Positions 23,901 through 35,600 of a stretch of 64,000 nucleotides of DNA are shown here, piece after piece (the stretch's first letter is position 1; each line of letters opens with the position of its first letter). Below the pieces are notes generated by a model that saw nothing but the letters and a program-made list of their open reading frames with translations, had not been told where the DNA came from and made no database searches. The position numbers and the translations under genes were made by a program. Source of the stretch: Streblospio benedicti (lineage: Eukaryota > Annelida > Polychaeta > Spionida > Spionidae); NCBI GenBank assembly GCA_019095985.1, contig CM032660.1, forward strand, positions 14,429,654 through 14,493,653, in the 5' to 3' direction.

Positions 23901-24224
23901 CCTCAGTATGGCATTAAAAGGGACTGGGTGGACTAATAGCAAGCTTAAAATATGAATTAATATAATATTCTGGACCGACGCTTGGGTTTGACAGGTTCGT
24001 CTACAAATACCGGACCATCAAACAACACAAGCTCAGTGATATTTAATATTTTAAAGGATTTGCAATATTACCTGAGCCTGAAGCTCTTTAATCTTTGGAT
24101 CCACGGGTTTTTCGTCGTCTGAAGAGTCATCTGAGTCATCTTCCTTAGGCTGTTTATCATTATCCTCGTCATTATGTCCATTAACTTCTTGTTCCATCGC
24201 TTCTTCTTCGTTTTCTGCCGCCAT
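14934..24224 (-). CDS. SART3: SART3-like HAT-repeat protein, N-terminal 548 codons in 14 exons
   Basis: Minus-strand exons: 24224-24072, 23373-23247, 23116-23006, 20253-20081, 19919-19814, 19438-19317, 18135-17977, 17751-17607, 17435-17313, 16622-16560, 15836-15778, 15653-15541, 15269-15157, 15010-14934. Every junction is GT-AG and in phase. The start MAAENEEEAMEQE opens an acidic N-terminus. HAT motifs follow: LWLEW, VWLEY, IWQAYREYEE, LWIRYTKYC, NCPWFSELWVGY, IWTAWIDYLRRG, TWLDYFILERA, THKHCRKILQRA. Segments such as IPLIDMEATLAEY and RNCPWFSELW match human SART3, which returns U6 to U4/U6 snRNP and works in the nucleus. Human SART3 continues into a charged coiled coil, two RRMs and an Lsm-binding tail; none of these is seen after 14934. 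The last exon ends in phase 0, which fits either the exon at 870-676 or the NADAR exon ending at 14243. Confidence 0.92.
16897..16965. repeat. Short inverted repeat in a SART3-like intron
   Basis: The 10-bp arms ATGCGGTCGC and GCGACCGCAT sit 49 bp apart, with further loosely matched CGTCACG/GTCTCG words between them. It lies in the 690-bp intron 16623-17312. It could be a very short MITE or its remnant. Confidence 0.4.
18211..19250. repeat. Possible degenerate transposon in a SART3-like intron
   Basis: The stretch begins near AACTAGAGATCAAT and ends near the complement AACTAGAAAT. Two of its words, ACTCTATGTAATATAGG and TTGAGCCCTTGATATTCA, recur close together at about 26010-26085, as if a deleted copy sits there. 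No transposase frame is recognisable. Confidence 0.35.
20378..20985. mobile_element. hAT-like TIR element, 608 bp
   Basis: Perfect 15-bp terminal inverted repeats, CAGGGAATTCCTCTC and its complement, bound the element. CAGGG termini are typical of hAT elements. The expected 8-bp target duplication is not clear (only TAAC is shared near the ends), so flanking bases have diverged. It contains a T-tract at 20557-20572 and no transposase frame. It lies in the intron 20254-23005. Confidence 0.65.
21214..21327. mobile_element. Short palindromic MITE-like element, 114 bp
   Basis: The left end AATGATTTTCGTCAGACGTA matches the reverse complement of the right end, AATGATTTTTGTCAGACGTA, with one difference over 20 bp. 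Internal GTACCGTG words also pair. No target duplication is obvious. Confidence 0.5.
22017..22914. mobile_element. TIR element of about 900 bp carrying a nested second element
   Basis: The outer ends read GGCGACTAGTCGTCC and, reverse complemented, GGCGACTAGTCACCC. About 40 bp inward both arms again match with AGAGCACACCCATCCC and AGAGCACACCCTTCCC. The interior is interrupted by the TA-flanked element at 22358-22796. No coding capacity is seen. The superfamily is uncertain. Confidence 0.6.
22358..22796. mobile_element. TA-flanked MITE nested in the 22017-22914 element
   Basis: The termini GATGCGCGCGCTAATT and GATGCGCGCGCCAATT (right end reverse complemented) differ at one base in 16. TA lies immediately outside on both sides (22356-22357 and 22797-22798), as for Tc1/mariner-type insertions. 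Being inside the larger TIR element, it is the younger insertion. Confidence 0.65.
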
Positions 24225-24380
24225 GCTTCCGTTTTATTGATTGCAGACGGGAACGTTGTGTTTTAATCTTTTACAAAATAGCTGTTCGCTTCACCAGATT
24301 TGATTCCTCTCCAAATTCTACATTTACATACTCTATCCACATGCAAGAGTGTGAAAAGTGCTGAGGAAAAGTGTTTGACC

Positions 24381-24540
24381 CGTAGGCAGATCCAGGGGGC
24401 GTCCCCCCAGCCCTTTTCCCACCAAAATACTTCATTTTCATAGGAGTTTTTTTTATAAGCGCCCACCACCCTCCTTTTCCTTACGTGCGCCCCCCACCCC
24501 CACCCCCACCCCCTTTTCCAAAAACCTAGATCTGCCTATG
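24381..24540. mobile_element. MITE of the TAGGCAGATC family, copy 1
   Basis: The ends GTAGGCAGATCCAGG and CCTAGATCTGCCTATG form terminal inverted repeats. Inside are C/G-rich tracts and the conserved word CCACCAAAATACTTCATTTT. Copies sharing both ends and this word occur at 56846-57004 and, more diverged, at 62472-62609. A related copy is at 33066-33177. Confidence 0.65.
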
Positions 24541-24756
24541 TTGACCTGCCACAAGAAATCGCTTATTATAAAATGCTTAGTGGTGATGTAATTTTTTCAC
24601 GCTTGTGGGAGGGGGAAGGGGGGGGGGGTCATGCAATATATGGGCCTTAATTTAATATCTATTTACAGACTTGGGGGCCACTTGAAGGAGGGAGGGGGGA
24701 TTCTCACATAATATTGTGGTGAGTACGGACGTGCCCGAAAAGTGAGTGTCGATTTC

Positions 24757-25040
24757 CACAATTTTGGTATATATTGACGGTGACTTTTTTTCACATTTTT
24801 GGTATATATTTCTCCATATTTCTGGGAGCCTGTTTCATATTTTTAGTATATGTGTCACATTTTTGTCAGATATCGGTATATTATGTCACATTTTTGTCAG
24901 ATTGTGTTATATTATGTCACATTATGTCACATTTTGACAGATATTGGTATATATATACTAGTATGTCACATCTTTGTGAGATATTGGTATATTCCGTCAC
25001 ATTTTTCTCGGATATTGGTATTTCATGGGTCACATTTTCT
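24757..25040. repeat. Minisatellite with unit of about 31 bp
   Basis: About eight imperfect copies of a unit like TCACATTTTTGTCAGATATT followed by GGTATATTATG. The plus-strand frames across it spell repetitive peptides such as CHIFVRYWYI, which are a by-product of the repeat and not a gene. Confidence 0.75.
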
Positions 25041-26092
25041 CAAAAATAGGTTTATTCATTGGTGCTATTTTCAACCTGGACGTCCGTGGCATGACATGTT
25101 CGTAACATTTTCTGACCCAGACACCCCCACCCCCTCCCTACGAGATTATAGATTGTCTAATATTTGACAATGTCACAGAATGGTGATGTGTAGATTTTCT
25201 TCTATTATGTTATTATGTCGCACACTTGATTTTATTTTTAACTTATTCATTTTTCATTATTATTATTTATTTATTTATTTATTGCGGGGGGCGAGTTGCA
25301 CGTGCAGGTTTTGATGTTTACTGAAGGGTAACATTATCTGTAATGATGTGCTACGACATTTTGCGTAAAATTAAATCAATTATAGGCCTCTTCATTTGAA
25401 TTTATATAGTATTGTAAACAAAGTGACTCTGCAGCAGAGCATGATGACTAACCGGGTGTCACGGATGATGCTGGATTACTGGTGTCATGCACGTGTCAAG
25501 ACTGCTTGGGAAATGTTCGGGTGTACATGTTAGATGGCTGGCTTGTACACAGTAATCAGACCAGATACATATGATGGGGCAAGAGCATGTATACATTTAA
25601 ATGTAAGTAACAAAATTTCTTACTACTTTATACGCCATACTCGATCTCGTCAATGTTGTTGTAGAAATTTCCGCCCATTTTAGATGGCAGATGGATGGTA
25701 TTGTGGGAGCCCACCGTTGTAATTTATTTGTATTTACTCATAGGCAATTTTGCTAAGTATCATACATGCCCGTAATTTTCACGGGCTAATTGCTTGTATA
25801 CTAAATAAGCATGGATGTCAATTCAGTCAAAAGGAAAGTGGTTTATTAGGTAATTGCAAGGTCATATATGTAATATTACTACGGTATGTGTTGAATATTA
25901 AAATCAGCACTTTTGAACAGGAAAAATATCTCATGATCGGCTCTGTAGACCCTAATTCATGGGCGTGATTAACACTTTTGCCCTTCAAAATTAGACCTGG
26001 TCTGGGGCCACCCCACTCTATGTAATATAGGTTCCTGGTCTGGCAGCAAGTTTTGAGCATATATATTGAGCCCTTGATATTCAGGGTGGGGC

Positions 26093-26188
26093 CACCCCAG
26101 CATTTTAAGCTTCATGCCCCCCCCCCACACACACACACACACCACACACATTCTGGGGCCACCCCAGCATTTTAAGCTTCATGCCCCC
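26093..26188. repeat. Duplicated C-rich block around an (AC)n tract
   Basis: The segment beginning GGGGCCACCCCAGCATTTTA and ending in a poly-C run occurs twice, about 60 bp apart, with a CA microsatellite between. This is a local tandem duplication. Confidence 0.65.
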
Positions 26189-26685
26189 CCCAAACCCTTG
26201 CGTTCTACCGTTATGAACCAGAGAAGACACTAGTAGACTAACTCTTTACATATTTGAAATTGTCCTCAGCTGCTCACATCCATCTGATGCTCTCACCAAA
26301 TGTGGAAACATTTTAACATTTTATATGCGGTGATTTTCTTCTCACGATGGGATATTAAGATCAGGATCATTAAAGTTCCATTAATTTTGTCTGGTAAGAT
26401 AATTTTCATTGTAAGTAGGTATTTTTTTAAAGTGTTTTATCACACCGTTCAACTTACGCTGGCATTGTTAGTGTCTGATGAACGATTGGGTCTGAAATAT
26501 GAGTTTTACATCCTTATTGGAAATGCAATTTTCTCATAGCACATTGTGCCAACTATATTTAAAGAGTGGCTCCAACAAAATAAACGCTAAGTTCATCCAA
26601 GTTTCTGTAATGCTTCGTAGCTGACGATTTCAACCAACTGTAGGGGCCTACTTGGAGTCTTGGAGTCCGTAAAAGCAGAAAGAAG

Positions 26686-29600
26686 ATGCGCGTGACCATC
26701 ACTACAGTGATGTATATTCTGGCCTTCTTCGCCAACCTGATGGCAAGCGCTGACTGCAAGGAAAATACAACAAAAACTTCCACGCATAACATCGGGTCAG
26801 TTTTATGAGTTTTTATACACCTGATTACATTTTACTTAACACACTCACTTACGAACGTTATTTGCCAAAGTACGTAGACTAGCTGAATTCGAATATTCTT
26901 TTAAGTGTAAAGAAGGCTTACCATGAAGAGACTCAATTGCGATGTCATTTGGTCGCAAGATATTTTGCCCGCCCGTGATAAAACCAAATAGGGGATCTCC
27001 TCAAGTAGTCTCAATCGAGAGGTGGTCTTTTATAGAGGTTTGCTGTAGTCTCTTTTTAAAGACTATCAACCACAAAAACTGGTCTTATCTTTATATATAG
27101 AGGTGGTCTCAATGGCGAGGTTACTTTGAGGAGCAAACTTCATGTACTGTACTTACGCACCGCCGCACGGACACAACGTAAGCCTACCAAGGGGTTTTCT
27201 TATTTTTCTTCGTTCTATTTTTTTTACAAAGTGCATTCGCTCTAGGTTCAAGTGTGGAATGAAAAGTGACAGAAAACACATTAAATGAGGGCGTAAGTAC
27301 CTCACTCTGCTATAAAAGGAGTGCTAAAGACAAATATGTGCCCCGTCAGTGTCCTCTGTCTCAAATGATTTGCTCTCCTACACTTTGTTAAATGTCACTT
27401 GCAATTCCCCTGTGGGTGCCCCTTCTGTACATTCATGGGCTGGTGCCCTTCCAGGGACAGTTTTTACTACCATAATTTTTCTCTACATATTAGTTCGCTT
27501 TTTTCTGTAAGTATATCACACATTAACGTGGCAAAGAGTGAGGTACTTACGGCCCCATTAATTGTGTTTGCTTTCACTATTTTCATTCCACATCTGAATC
27601 TCGAGTAAATAAACTTAATTTGTAAAAAAACATTGAATAGAACAAAAGAAAATCCAAACTTTTTCCTTCGCCAACATGTAGGTTTACATTTGAAAAATTC
27701 ATTTGAAAAACAAAACAAAAAACATTTGAAAAACTCCCTGGCCTCTTGCTGACCATCCCTTCAACCACTGACAACTCCATCTTCACCAATTCGGGGTTCC
27801 ATTTATATATAAGATTTGAAAGATGACACCTTGCTGTGGCAAGATGTGACAAATTCCTCTTTCATTCCACAGCAGTAAGAACCTGATGTCAGACGAGAAG
27901 CGTCTCACCCGGATGTTGAACGAGCGCTACGATTTACTGGGACGTGACGGTCGCCCCGTGACCAACACGAGCGAGCAGGTGCGCGTGCTGTTCGGCCTCG
28001 GTCTCATCAAGATGGAGCTTCACGAGAAGGAGAACATGCTGGCCATGAGCACGTGGGCGCGTTATGTACGTGAGCACAACCTTGCGTGTGTGGACGAGGC
28101 TAAAGGGATGGGTTTATAAGGAAGCACGCGTGTGTGTTAAGCGCGAAAGAAAAAAAAATAGAGGTGTGTCGGGAAATGTAAAAAGAAGAGGGATGTGGGG
28201 TTTCAAGGACATGGGAAGTGGGGGGAACGCATTGGAATTTGGGGGATGGGGGCAATAAAGAGGGAAATATGAAAAAAAAAAAAAAAAAAATAGGGGGTTG
28301 TCAACTCATTGACACGTTTAACATATATCCCCACTTCGCACAGTCTATTTTTATACCATCGAATTAATGAGACAACACAGTGTTTGTTTGTTTATTTTTT
28401 GTTTTGTTTTGTTTGTTTGTTTTTTGGTGTTTTTTGTTGTTGTTTTTTTGTTAATCCAAAGGGTTTCACGCCAGTGCTCTTGTCATCTGACAAATAACAA
28501 TAAAACACTTTCATTTGATAATAGAGCCAACCTATATATGTATAATTGTAGCAAACTAGATTCTGGAGATAGTTATGTGAGATGTCATCAGTGAATGTTA
28601 CTTATATAGCAGGTCACTTAATTTGGTCAACACACAGCACTAGGACTCAGCACCCTAATTGATTCATGAATTGTCACTGTGACCAGAGATTGTTTAACGA
28701 GGGTAGTGACCTAATGCTCTTTGCTGTAACTATTTTTTCGCGTGCTCTTTGCCGCTAATTGTGACTGTGTGCAGCAAAAAGAGATTAACTTTAATAATTG
28801 CTTGATATAACATGTTAAAAAGTCTATTTTGTGAGATACCTGCTGTCAGCAAATGAAAGTATGGATGTAAGTATATGCCTGTTTTTTGTTTGTTTGTTTT
28901 TTGTTTGTTTTTGTTTTTGTTTTTTGTTTTGTTTTTATTAGACCGTCTTTGACCGTAGTTAATTGTATTCACAGCGAGCAAAACTGTTCCTGAGTAAATG
29001 TCCTTCACAGGCAAAAAAAAATCCACTTCCTCGATCCAGTTTTTTGTTTAAATCCCGGCTAAGGAATTATATACATTTTGTCACGCTCCTACGTATAGGT
29101 GGAGGATTGTTCTTTTTTTATTGGCCCCCAACCCTCCTCAAAGAAGGAAACATAAGTTTTGTGATACTTATTCAAATATTACTTATATGTGCAATAGAAT
29201 AATATTTATTATTTATGCGGAATGTAACTCTAGAAGGAATATCCTAAACTTCACCGAAACCCCCTCCCCTAAGCGGAACAATGTTCTTACTTTTGTCGAG
29301 TGTGACAAAATCTACAGCATCCCTACCTACTGTTGTAATATTGTAATTTCAGAGAAACAGTTTCGTGATTATGTGTAATGTACAAACATTAAATGTAGGC
29401 CTAGATTCCAATATTTTTACTACCCACAAGTCTGTATAGAACCATACGTATTGCTAATGGCAATGTAATGGTCGTTTCTGACAGCTGTTTCAATCATTTC
29501 AAACATATTCGCAAGTTTCCTTTCCAGTCTGCGTGGGACTATAAAACCCAACAGCGTGTCCCAATTCTGTCAAATTTAGTGTCATGGTTTCTTATGCAAG

Positions 29601-32600
29601 TGTCAGACATTTCCATTAATTACAACCGAATCAGCGGTGCCAAATTGACCAGAAGTGGTTTGTTTCATGGATACGATTCACCCACCCCCACTGCCATATT
29701 TTTCACCATCAGCGACTGTCAGACTTGAGCTTTATTTTTCATTTACCCGCTAAATCTATGACACGATATTATAATGGTATTTCAAGGATGGAAAATTCCA
29801 TATAAGATAATACAGTGGTATATGAGACATGCACATGGCGGAAATGGAAGCAAAAAGTGTGGGAAAACTGTCACAACGCGGACAGACTCTTGCTTTACAT
29901 ATACTACATTGTGTTTAGCTTTACTTTCTGATAATTACTATAAATGCTGTTATAGACTATGAAAATACCGAAAATAATACATGTGATGTGTCGACCACTG
30001 TATGTACGTGCAGGTGTGTTATGAAGTCCTATATACAGCCGAGTTTAAGCCCTCACTTTCCCTAAATATTTGAAAAATACGTGTAACTTAATTCATTTCC
30101 TCCCTCAGCCGTTAAGTCCGCTCTCTCTTCGTCACCAACTCATACATTTCAAAGCTTTCTCAAAGCCTCAATTATTCGATAAATTCACCCGGTTCATGCT
30201 ATGGCTTTTCTCACAATGTTGCCTATCACACACCCAGCCTTCTGAGCTGGCGTTTCTGTCTGTTACATATGTCGTCTGCATAATTCAGACAATGACCTGA
30301 CATTGTGACGATGTCGCTGTTTAAGCCTCACCTCTCTCCACTCACTTGTCCTTCTTTGTAAATGCTAATCTAGCTGACATTTCAATTGCAGTGACACATT
30401 CATGATACTTTGTTCAATGATCATGAGCACACGATTGCGTGTGACATTCAAATATATCCCATTAAATCCACTGCTTGTTTGACAATAACAAGGAAATTGA
30501 ACTCATCGAAACGACAGTTAGCCTTTCGCCAGATATGGAATGCGGATTAAAAGTTTTCAATTGTGCATGCTTTCAAGGCTTACATTTTTTTGTATTTTTA
30601 TTAACACTATACTGTATTCAATTTTAAAGGTTGAACGAAAAAACTTGAAAGTGTGAAATGTTAAAATGTTTTCATAATCTAAAAATGTTCTTATATGCCA
30701 GTGATATTTTAACATAAATTTATTATTTTCATCTTTCACAACACTAAAAAAAATATTTACGTTTGACAGTTTCGTCTACTTCTGCAGACATTTTCAAAAA
30801 CACTACTGCGCATGTCAGATCATAGTTTACGGCCGCCGTCCCCGCCTGTGGCAAGCACTGGGTCGTAGACTCTCGCAAGCCAGTGGGGCCCCTCATCTCT
30901 GTTCTCTGGCGGCCGTAAACCATGATCTGACATGCGCAGTAGTGTTTTTTGAAAATGTCTGCAGAAGCAGACGAAACTATCAAACGTAAATAAAAAAAAA
31001 TAGTGTTGTGAAAGATGAAAATAATAAATTTACTTATATTAACCAACACGGTGAACTCATTCAAGGATATATTTTAACATAGTTTAGCATATTTAACTGA
31101 ACATGTGAATATCCATTTATTAAGTTTGAATATTTCCATTGTTTATGTAATCATTTCATATAATTAGCAGTATCATAATTATTTTGGGGTCACTATTTCT
31201 GAAGTGATCTTATTCTTCTCAGCAGTATCTTCACCACACTGACCTTCAGTCGAACTGCCTATATGGCATTTTATCTCTTCATCATTTTTGCCAGTAGCTA
31301 TGTCATGAACCCATTTCTGTCTCTGTCTCTCTCTAAGCACGTTCATGAGTTGGAACATAGAATAGTACTTGTCAAAATTATTGGCTATCACTGGTATCGG
31401 TAACGCAAGGACAAGAATACCCGTCAGCGCTGCAAATGCGCCCAAGATACACCCAAACGCCCCTGTTGGATAGTAATCCCCATATCCCAGCGTTGTCATG
31501 GTCACCACTGCCCACCATATCCCATGACCCATGCTCTCAAACGTGTTCTCGAACATCTCCAGTTTGTAAATAAAGCACCCAAAGATGACTCCAAGATATG
31601 CAACAATTCCAGTGAGGAGCAATAACTCACGCTTGCTTGCTCCAAGCGACATCAGAAGAACTTGCACCACCTGCACCTGCTTGCCGAGCTTGAGCAAGCG
31701 CAGCACGCGCAGGATCCTCAGTGCGTTGAAGATCTCCACGATCAGTACCTGCGTGGAGGTTACATCGAGGGTGTCATCGTTTGCGACAACCAGGTAGAAG
31801 TAGCCAAACAGGAAAAAGCAGGGCACGGTGGCCAGCAGGTCGAAAACCGTGTACACGGAGATCATCAATTTTTTATCGCGGCAGGTGATGAATCTGATGA
31901 TCAGGTCCAAAGTCATGGCACCAATCGAGATGTACTCAATGATCCTGAGGGCGAGCGGGATCTGGCCAGCACGGGAGATGAGATAGAGCTGAGTGTAGGC
32001 CTCAGTAAGGTTGGCGGCTGCCATCTGCTGGCGCAGGGTGGTTGCGTCTGTGTCCGGCAACATGACGCGGGGGTCTGACAGCGCCACCATAGCGAGGATA
32101 CTCACAACCAGGATCACAAACTGAGTAGCGGCATAAGCCAGCGCCACGCGTGAGTAGGACGGATATTCCAGCGTGCAGAAGATCTTGTCTCTGATGCTCT
32201 CATCTTTGGAATCATCACTGCTGCAGTTCTCATTGTCCTTACTCGGCGTTACTATATTGTTGTTGCCTTTATCACTTTGAAAAGTGCGGATGAGTTCCTC
32301 GAGACGTCTCTTTGTCGCGAGTGACTCGGTCAGTCTAGCCCAGCAGCAATCGGCCAGGTGGTCGAGACCGAGGCCCCAGAATTCTAGCTCCACCTGCACG
32401 TGATCGGAACAGGTGTTGGACGGCACGTGTAGCACTCCACTCACATAATAGTTGATAACACAGTTGAACAACACGGGGTCTCGGTTGAAGTAATACACTT
32501 TCTCACTTGGTATGTAATTCGGATGATCTTCACTTAATCTGGCCAATAATCCGCATGGGATCTTCTTGCATACGATTTCCTCCAACTGGACCACTTGTCC

Positions 32601-35600
32601 ACGAACGTTGATGGTTAGGCGCTTTAAGTTGTCACAAGTGTTCTCCTTCATTCTGTTAGCTGCTTCACAATCTTGTGTCTGATTAATCCTGTCTAATGTA
32701 TTCACTGCATTGTGTTCAGTGAGGCTAGTGCTCTTTTATTTGCATTATCGATCCCTTATAGTTCAAATAAATGACTTGTTAGTTCTAATAAATGCCCTAC
32801 TTGTAAATCTGTATGATCCATTTGTAACCCATCAGTAATGAGGTTAGTGCTGTCTGTGCAAATACATCAAATAGACCCCGTGACTCAGCAAGGAGGGAGT
32901 AAACAAAACCCAAAACGACACAAGACACGAAGCTTCAGTTTGTTCAGTGTTGTATAACATGACTATGCATTATCATAAATGCTACTAATAACGTATATGG
33001 TTTGATTTGAGATTTGTGCTAATGGAATTGACATTCATGCTTCAAAATCTACCATAGTTAGCACCATAGGCACATCCAGGGTCGCGCGTACCGTACGATA
33101 CCAAAGAGATCCCTAAGTCAGAACACCCCAACGTCCAACCGCACGCCTATTTTCTGAAAACCGGGATCTGCCTGTGAGCACACATTTCACAACATGTTTT
33201 GAAATGAACCTTTTTTTTAGGGAAAAAAAGTCTTCAATGTTTTGAAATTAGTTACCGTATCTTCAATAGTTTTCCCATTACAAATGTATTTCATTACAAC
33301 CCATTTTCATTGTGAAGACCAACCCAGGAAAAAACAATGACTCATTCTTTTGCAGGCTTATAAGGTTATATCGGCTAAAAATTCAATTTTACATTTTCAT
33401 TGTTTTGTATGCTATGAATTATAAAAGAAATACATCTTTTCAAAATGAACCTTTTATCATCAATAGTTTTTCTTATATGATACATTTTATACACATCAAC
33501 TAATATCAATTTATATTGATTGGCCATGTTTAAAGCCCATTTTCTCAAAACTAAGTTTGCATAGTGGATTGATTTTTCTTTTTATATTTCTCTCTAACCG
33601 TGAAATCAATTTTTCACAAACGTGTATTTATTTGAAGATATATGCATTCTGAAGAAAACCTTACTACGGGTACGGGTAGGGATTTTTTTTTTTTTTTTTT
33701 TTTTATTTCGTTGATGAATTATGAACGTTTTTGTATTGGTGTGCAAGAAAATTCGGAAAATAGGTGGTTTTAAAACTTTAAATGCATGTAAAATGATAAA
33801 GGGGGAAAATATAAAAAAATTGAGGCAAGGTTTTCTAGATAAATATACAAATTTTGTAACTGAATAGTGATTTTGGTCATTTTGATGTTTTACTATCAGT
33901 TATATGCTTCACAGGCAAATTTGTAAATTTTTCACTAATGCTTTATAAAAAAAATGTTAATCAATCTATACATTTCAAAACATGTTGTGTCATTAGATTA
34001 GATAATTATCTACAAAATAAGGTGTAATTTGTAAGAATTGAAGCAATAATGAGTGAGAAAATCAAAGTTTAATAAAATCGTAAGAAAAGAGTTCACAGTC
34101 CCCTTAAGCTAGGATCTGACAACTCAAATACTGAGGCCGAATGATGATGATGCCACATGACGCAGCTGGCGCATCGGAACATTTAATTCACCTATATTAT
34201 TACCGATGTCAGTACTGAATCAACTTACAAATGCGTGTGTCAAACTGGAAATGCCATAAATAATGGCCTTTTATAGAATTGGTGGCAGGAGCCTGTGTGG
34301 TGGGTGTGGTGGGGAAGCATAAACTTTGATTTATGAATAGGCCACTTTATATTCAAGCTGGAACAAGGCGGTGCTACAAGAAAAGGGGACAAAGCAAATT
34401 AAAGCAGAAGGCAAACATTAAAGTTGAGCAACTCAAATGTAATACGTAGAAACTGTTCAGGTTTTATTTTGTCAGGATCCATGTTTGCAGTTTGTAGTGT
34501 CCAAAAATTAATAACTATGTCGTGGGCTCTTTATAGGGGAAATGTGATGTCCAATGTGCACTTACATCTGTATCTTGAAATCCTAGCAAAAACATCATTA
34601 GCAATATGTGTCTATTGGCTTGTGCTAGAAACAAAGAGGTTTTCTGTTAATATACTTTCTGTCCATTGAAAACGCGTTCCTGATTGGTCGGGTCGATTAG
34701 ATTGTGTTACTCGACTACTGAGCAACTTCTATGAATTTCAATTTTAATATGTTTGTCAACAGCCATTACATGGCTGTTAGTGTGTTTTCAGAATACAAAG
34801 GATCTCTCACTTCAAGTGATTTACCCGTACACATTAATATCGCCTTTGTTTTGCAGCGTTGGTCTGACCAGTACCTGCAATGGGACCCAGACGACTTCGG
34901 TGGCGTCACAACGGTCAAATTGTCACCGGACAGGCTCTGGCTGCCGGACATCATGCTCTACAACACGTGAGCTGGGCAAACAGTGTGCTATATGTTACAA
35001 AATTGAACCATACGTTTTGAACACTGTCACTTTGATGAATAGATTAGGGAGGCTCTTGTATTTGTCTTATTGGATATACGGTAATCACAACGATATGTTC
35101 ACGTCCACCCCAATACTAATACTACTTGTTGCAGTCACCACCCTTTATACAAGGGACAACATGTGAACGATCACTATTCAGATCGATCATGATGTACATT
35201 TTGTCATGCTCCGTAAAAGTGGAACAGTGCTCTTATTTTTTTTCTTGACACGTACACACCCCCTCCCTCTCCCCCGAAAACTGGAAACATCAGATGTGTG
35301 ACATAATCGAAGAATATCTACATAATGTTTCGGGATATGTATTCAAATATTACTTAGATACGTGTATGCCATAACATATTATTTATTATATATCATGAAT
35401 GTAAATGATAATATCAATTTATGTGTGAAATCTGTTGTGTATCTTTTTAATGCCACATTTAAATAGTAAATGGTGGAATTCTGATACTGAAGTGGCCAAG
35501 TCAGCACTCTTCCATTTTCACTTTACCCACTAACGAGCATCGTCATATCTCACGAAGTGTATAGCCGTGATACCACCAAACAATTCTGTGGAACTTACGC

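Larger units (their letters stand above)
24225..26685. other. Divergent intergenic region between the SART3-like and receptor genes
   Basis: The two flanking genes are transcribed away from each other, so promoters for both should lie here. No TATA or other element can be assigned with confidence. It contains a MITE (24381-24540), a minisatellite (24757-25040), a tandemly duplicated C-rich block (26093-26188), and otherwise no reading frame that looks real. Confidence 0.5.
28066..34856. other. Second intron of receptor subunit 1, hosting a Kv gene
   Basis: A 6.8-kb intron. It contains the antisense Kv gene (31179-32705), a MITE at 29071-29317, a long fold-back at 30716-31031, a MITE copy at 33066-33177, G/T-rich low-complexity tracts (28380-28460 and 28880-28940), an A-tract at 28270-28290, and a 20-base T-tract near 33689. 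Confidence 0.8.

Noticed and set aside
24746-25167. Plus-strand frames rich in CHIFVRYWYI-like peptides
   Set aside because: They are read-outs of the 31-bp minisatellite in several frames and have no independent coding signal.
31585-32078. Plus-strand frames opposite the Kv gene
   Set aside because: Antisense shadows of a clear Kv coding sequence.
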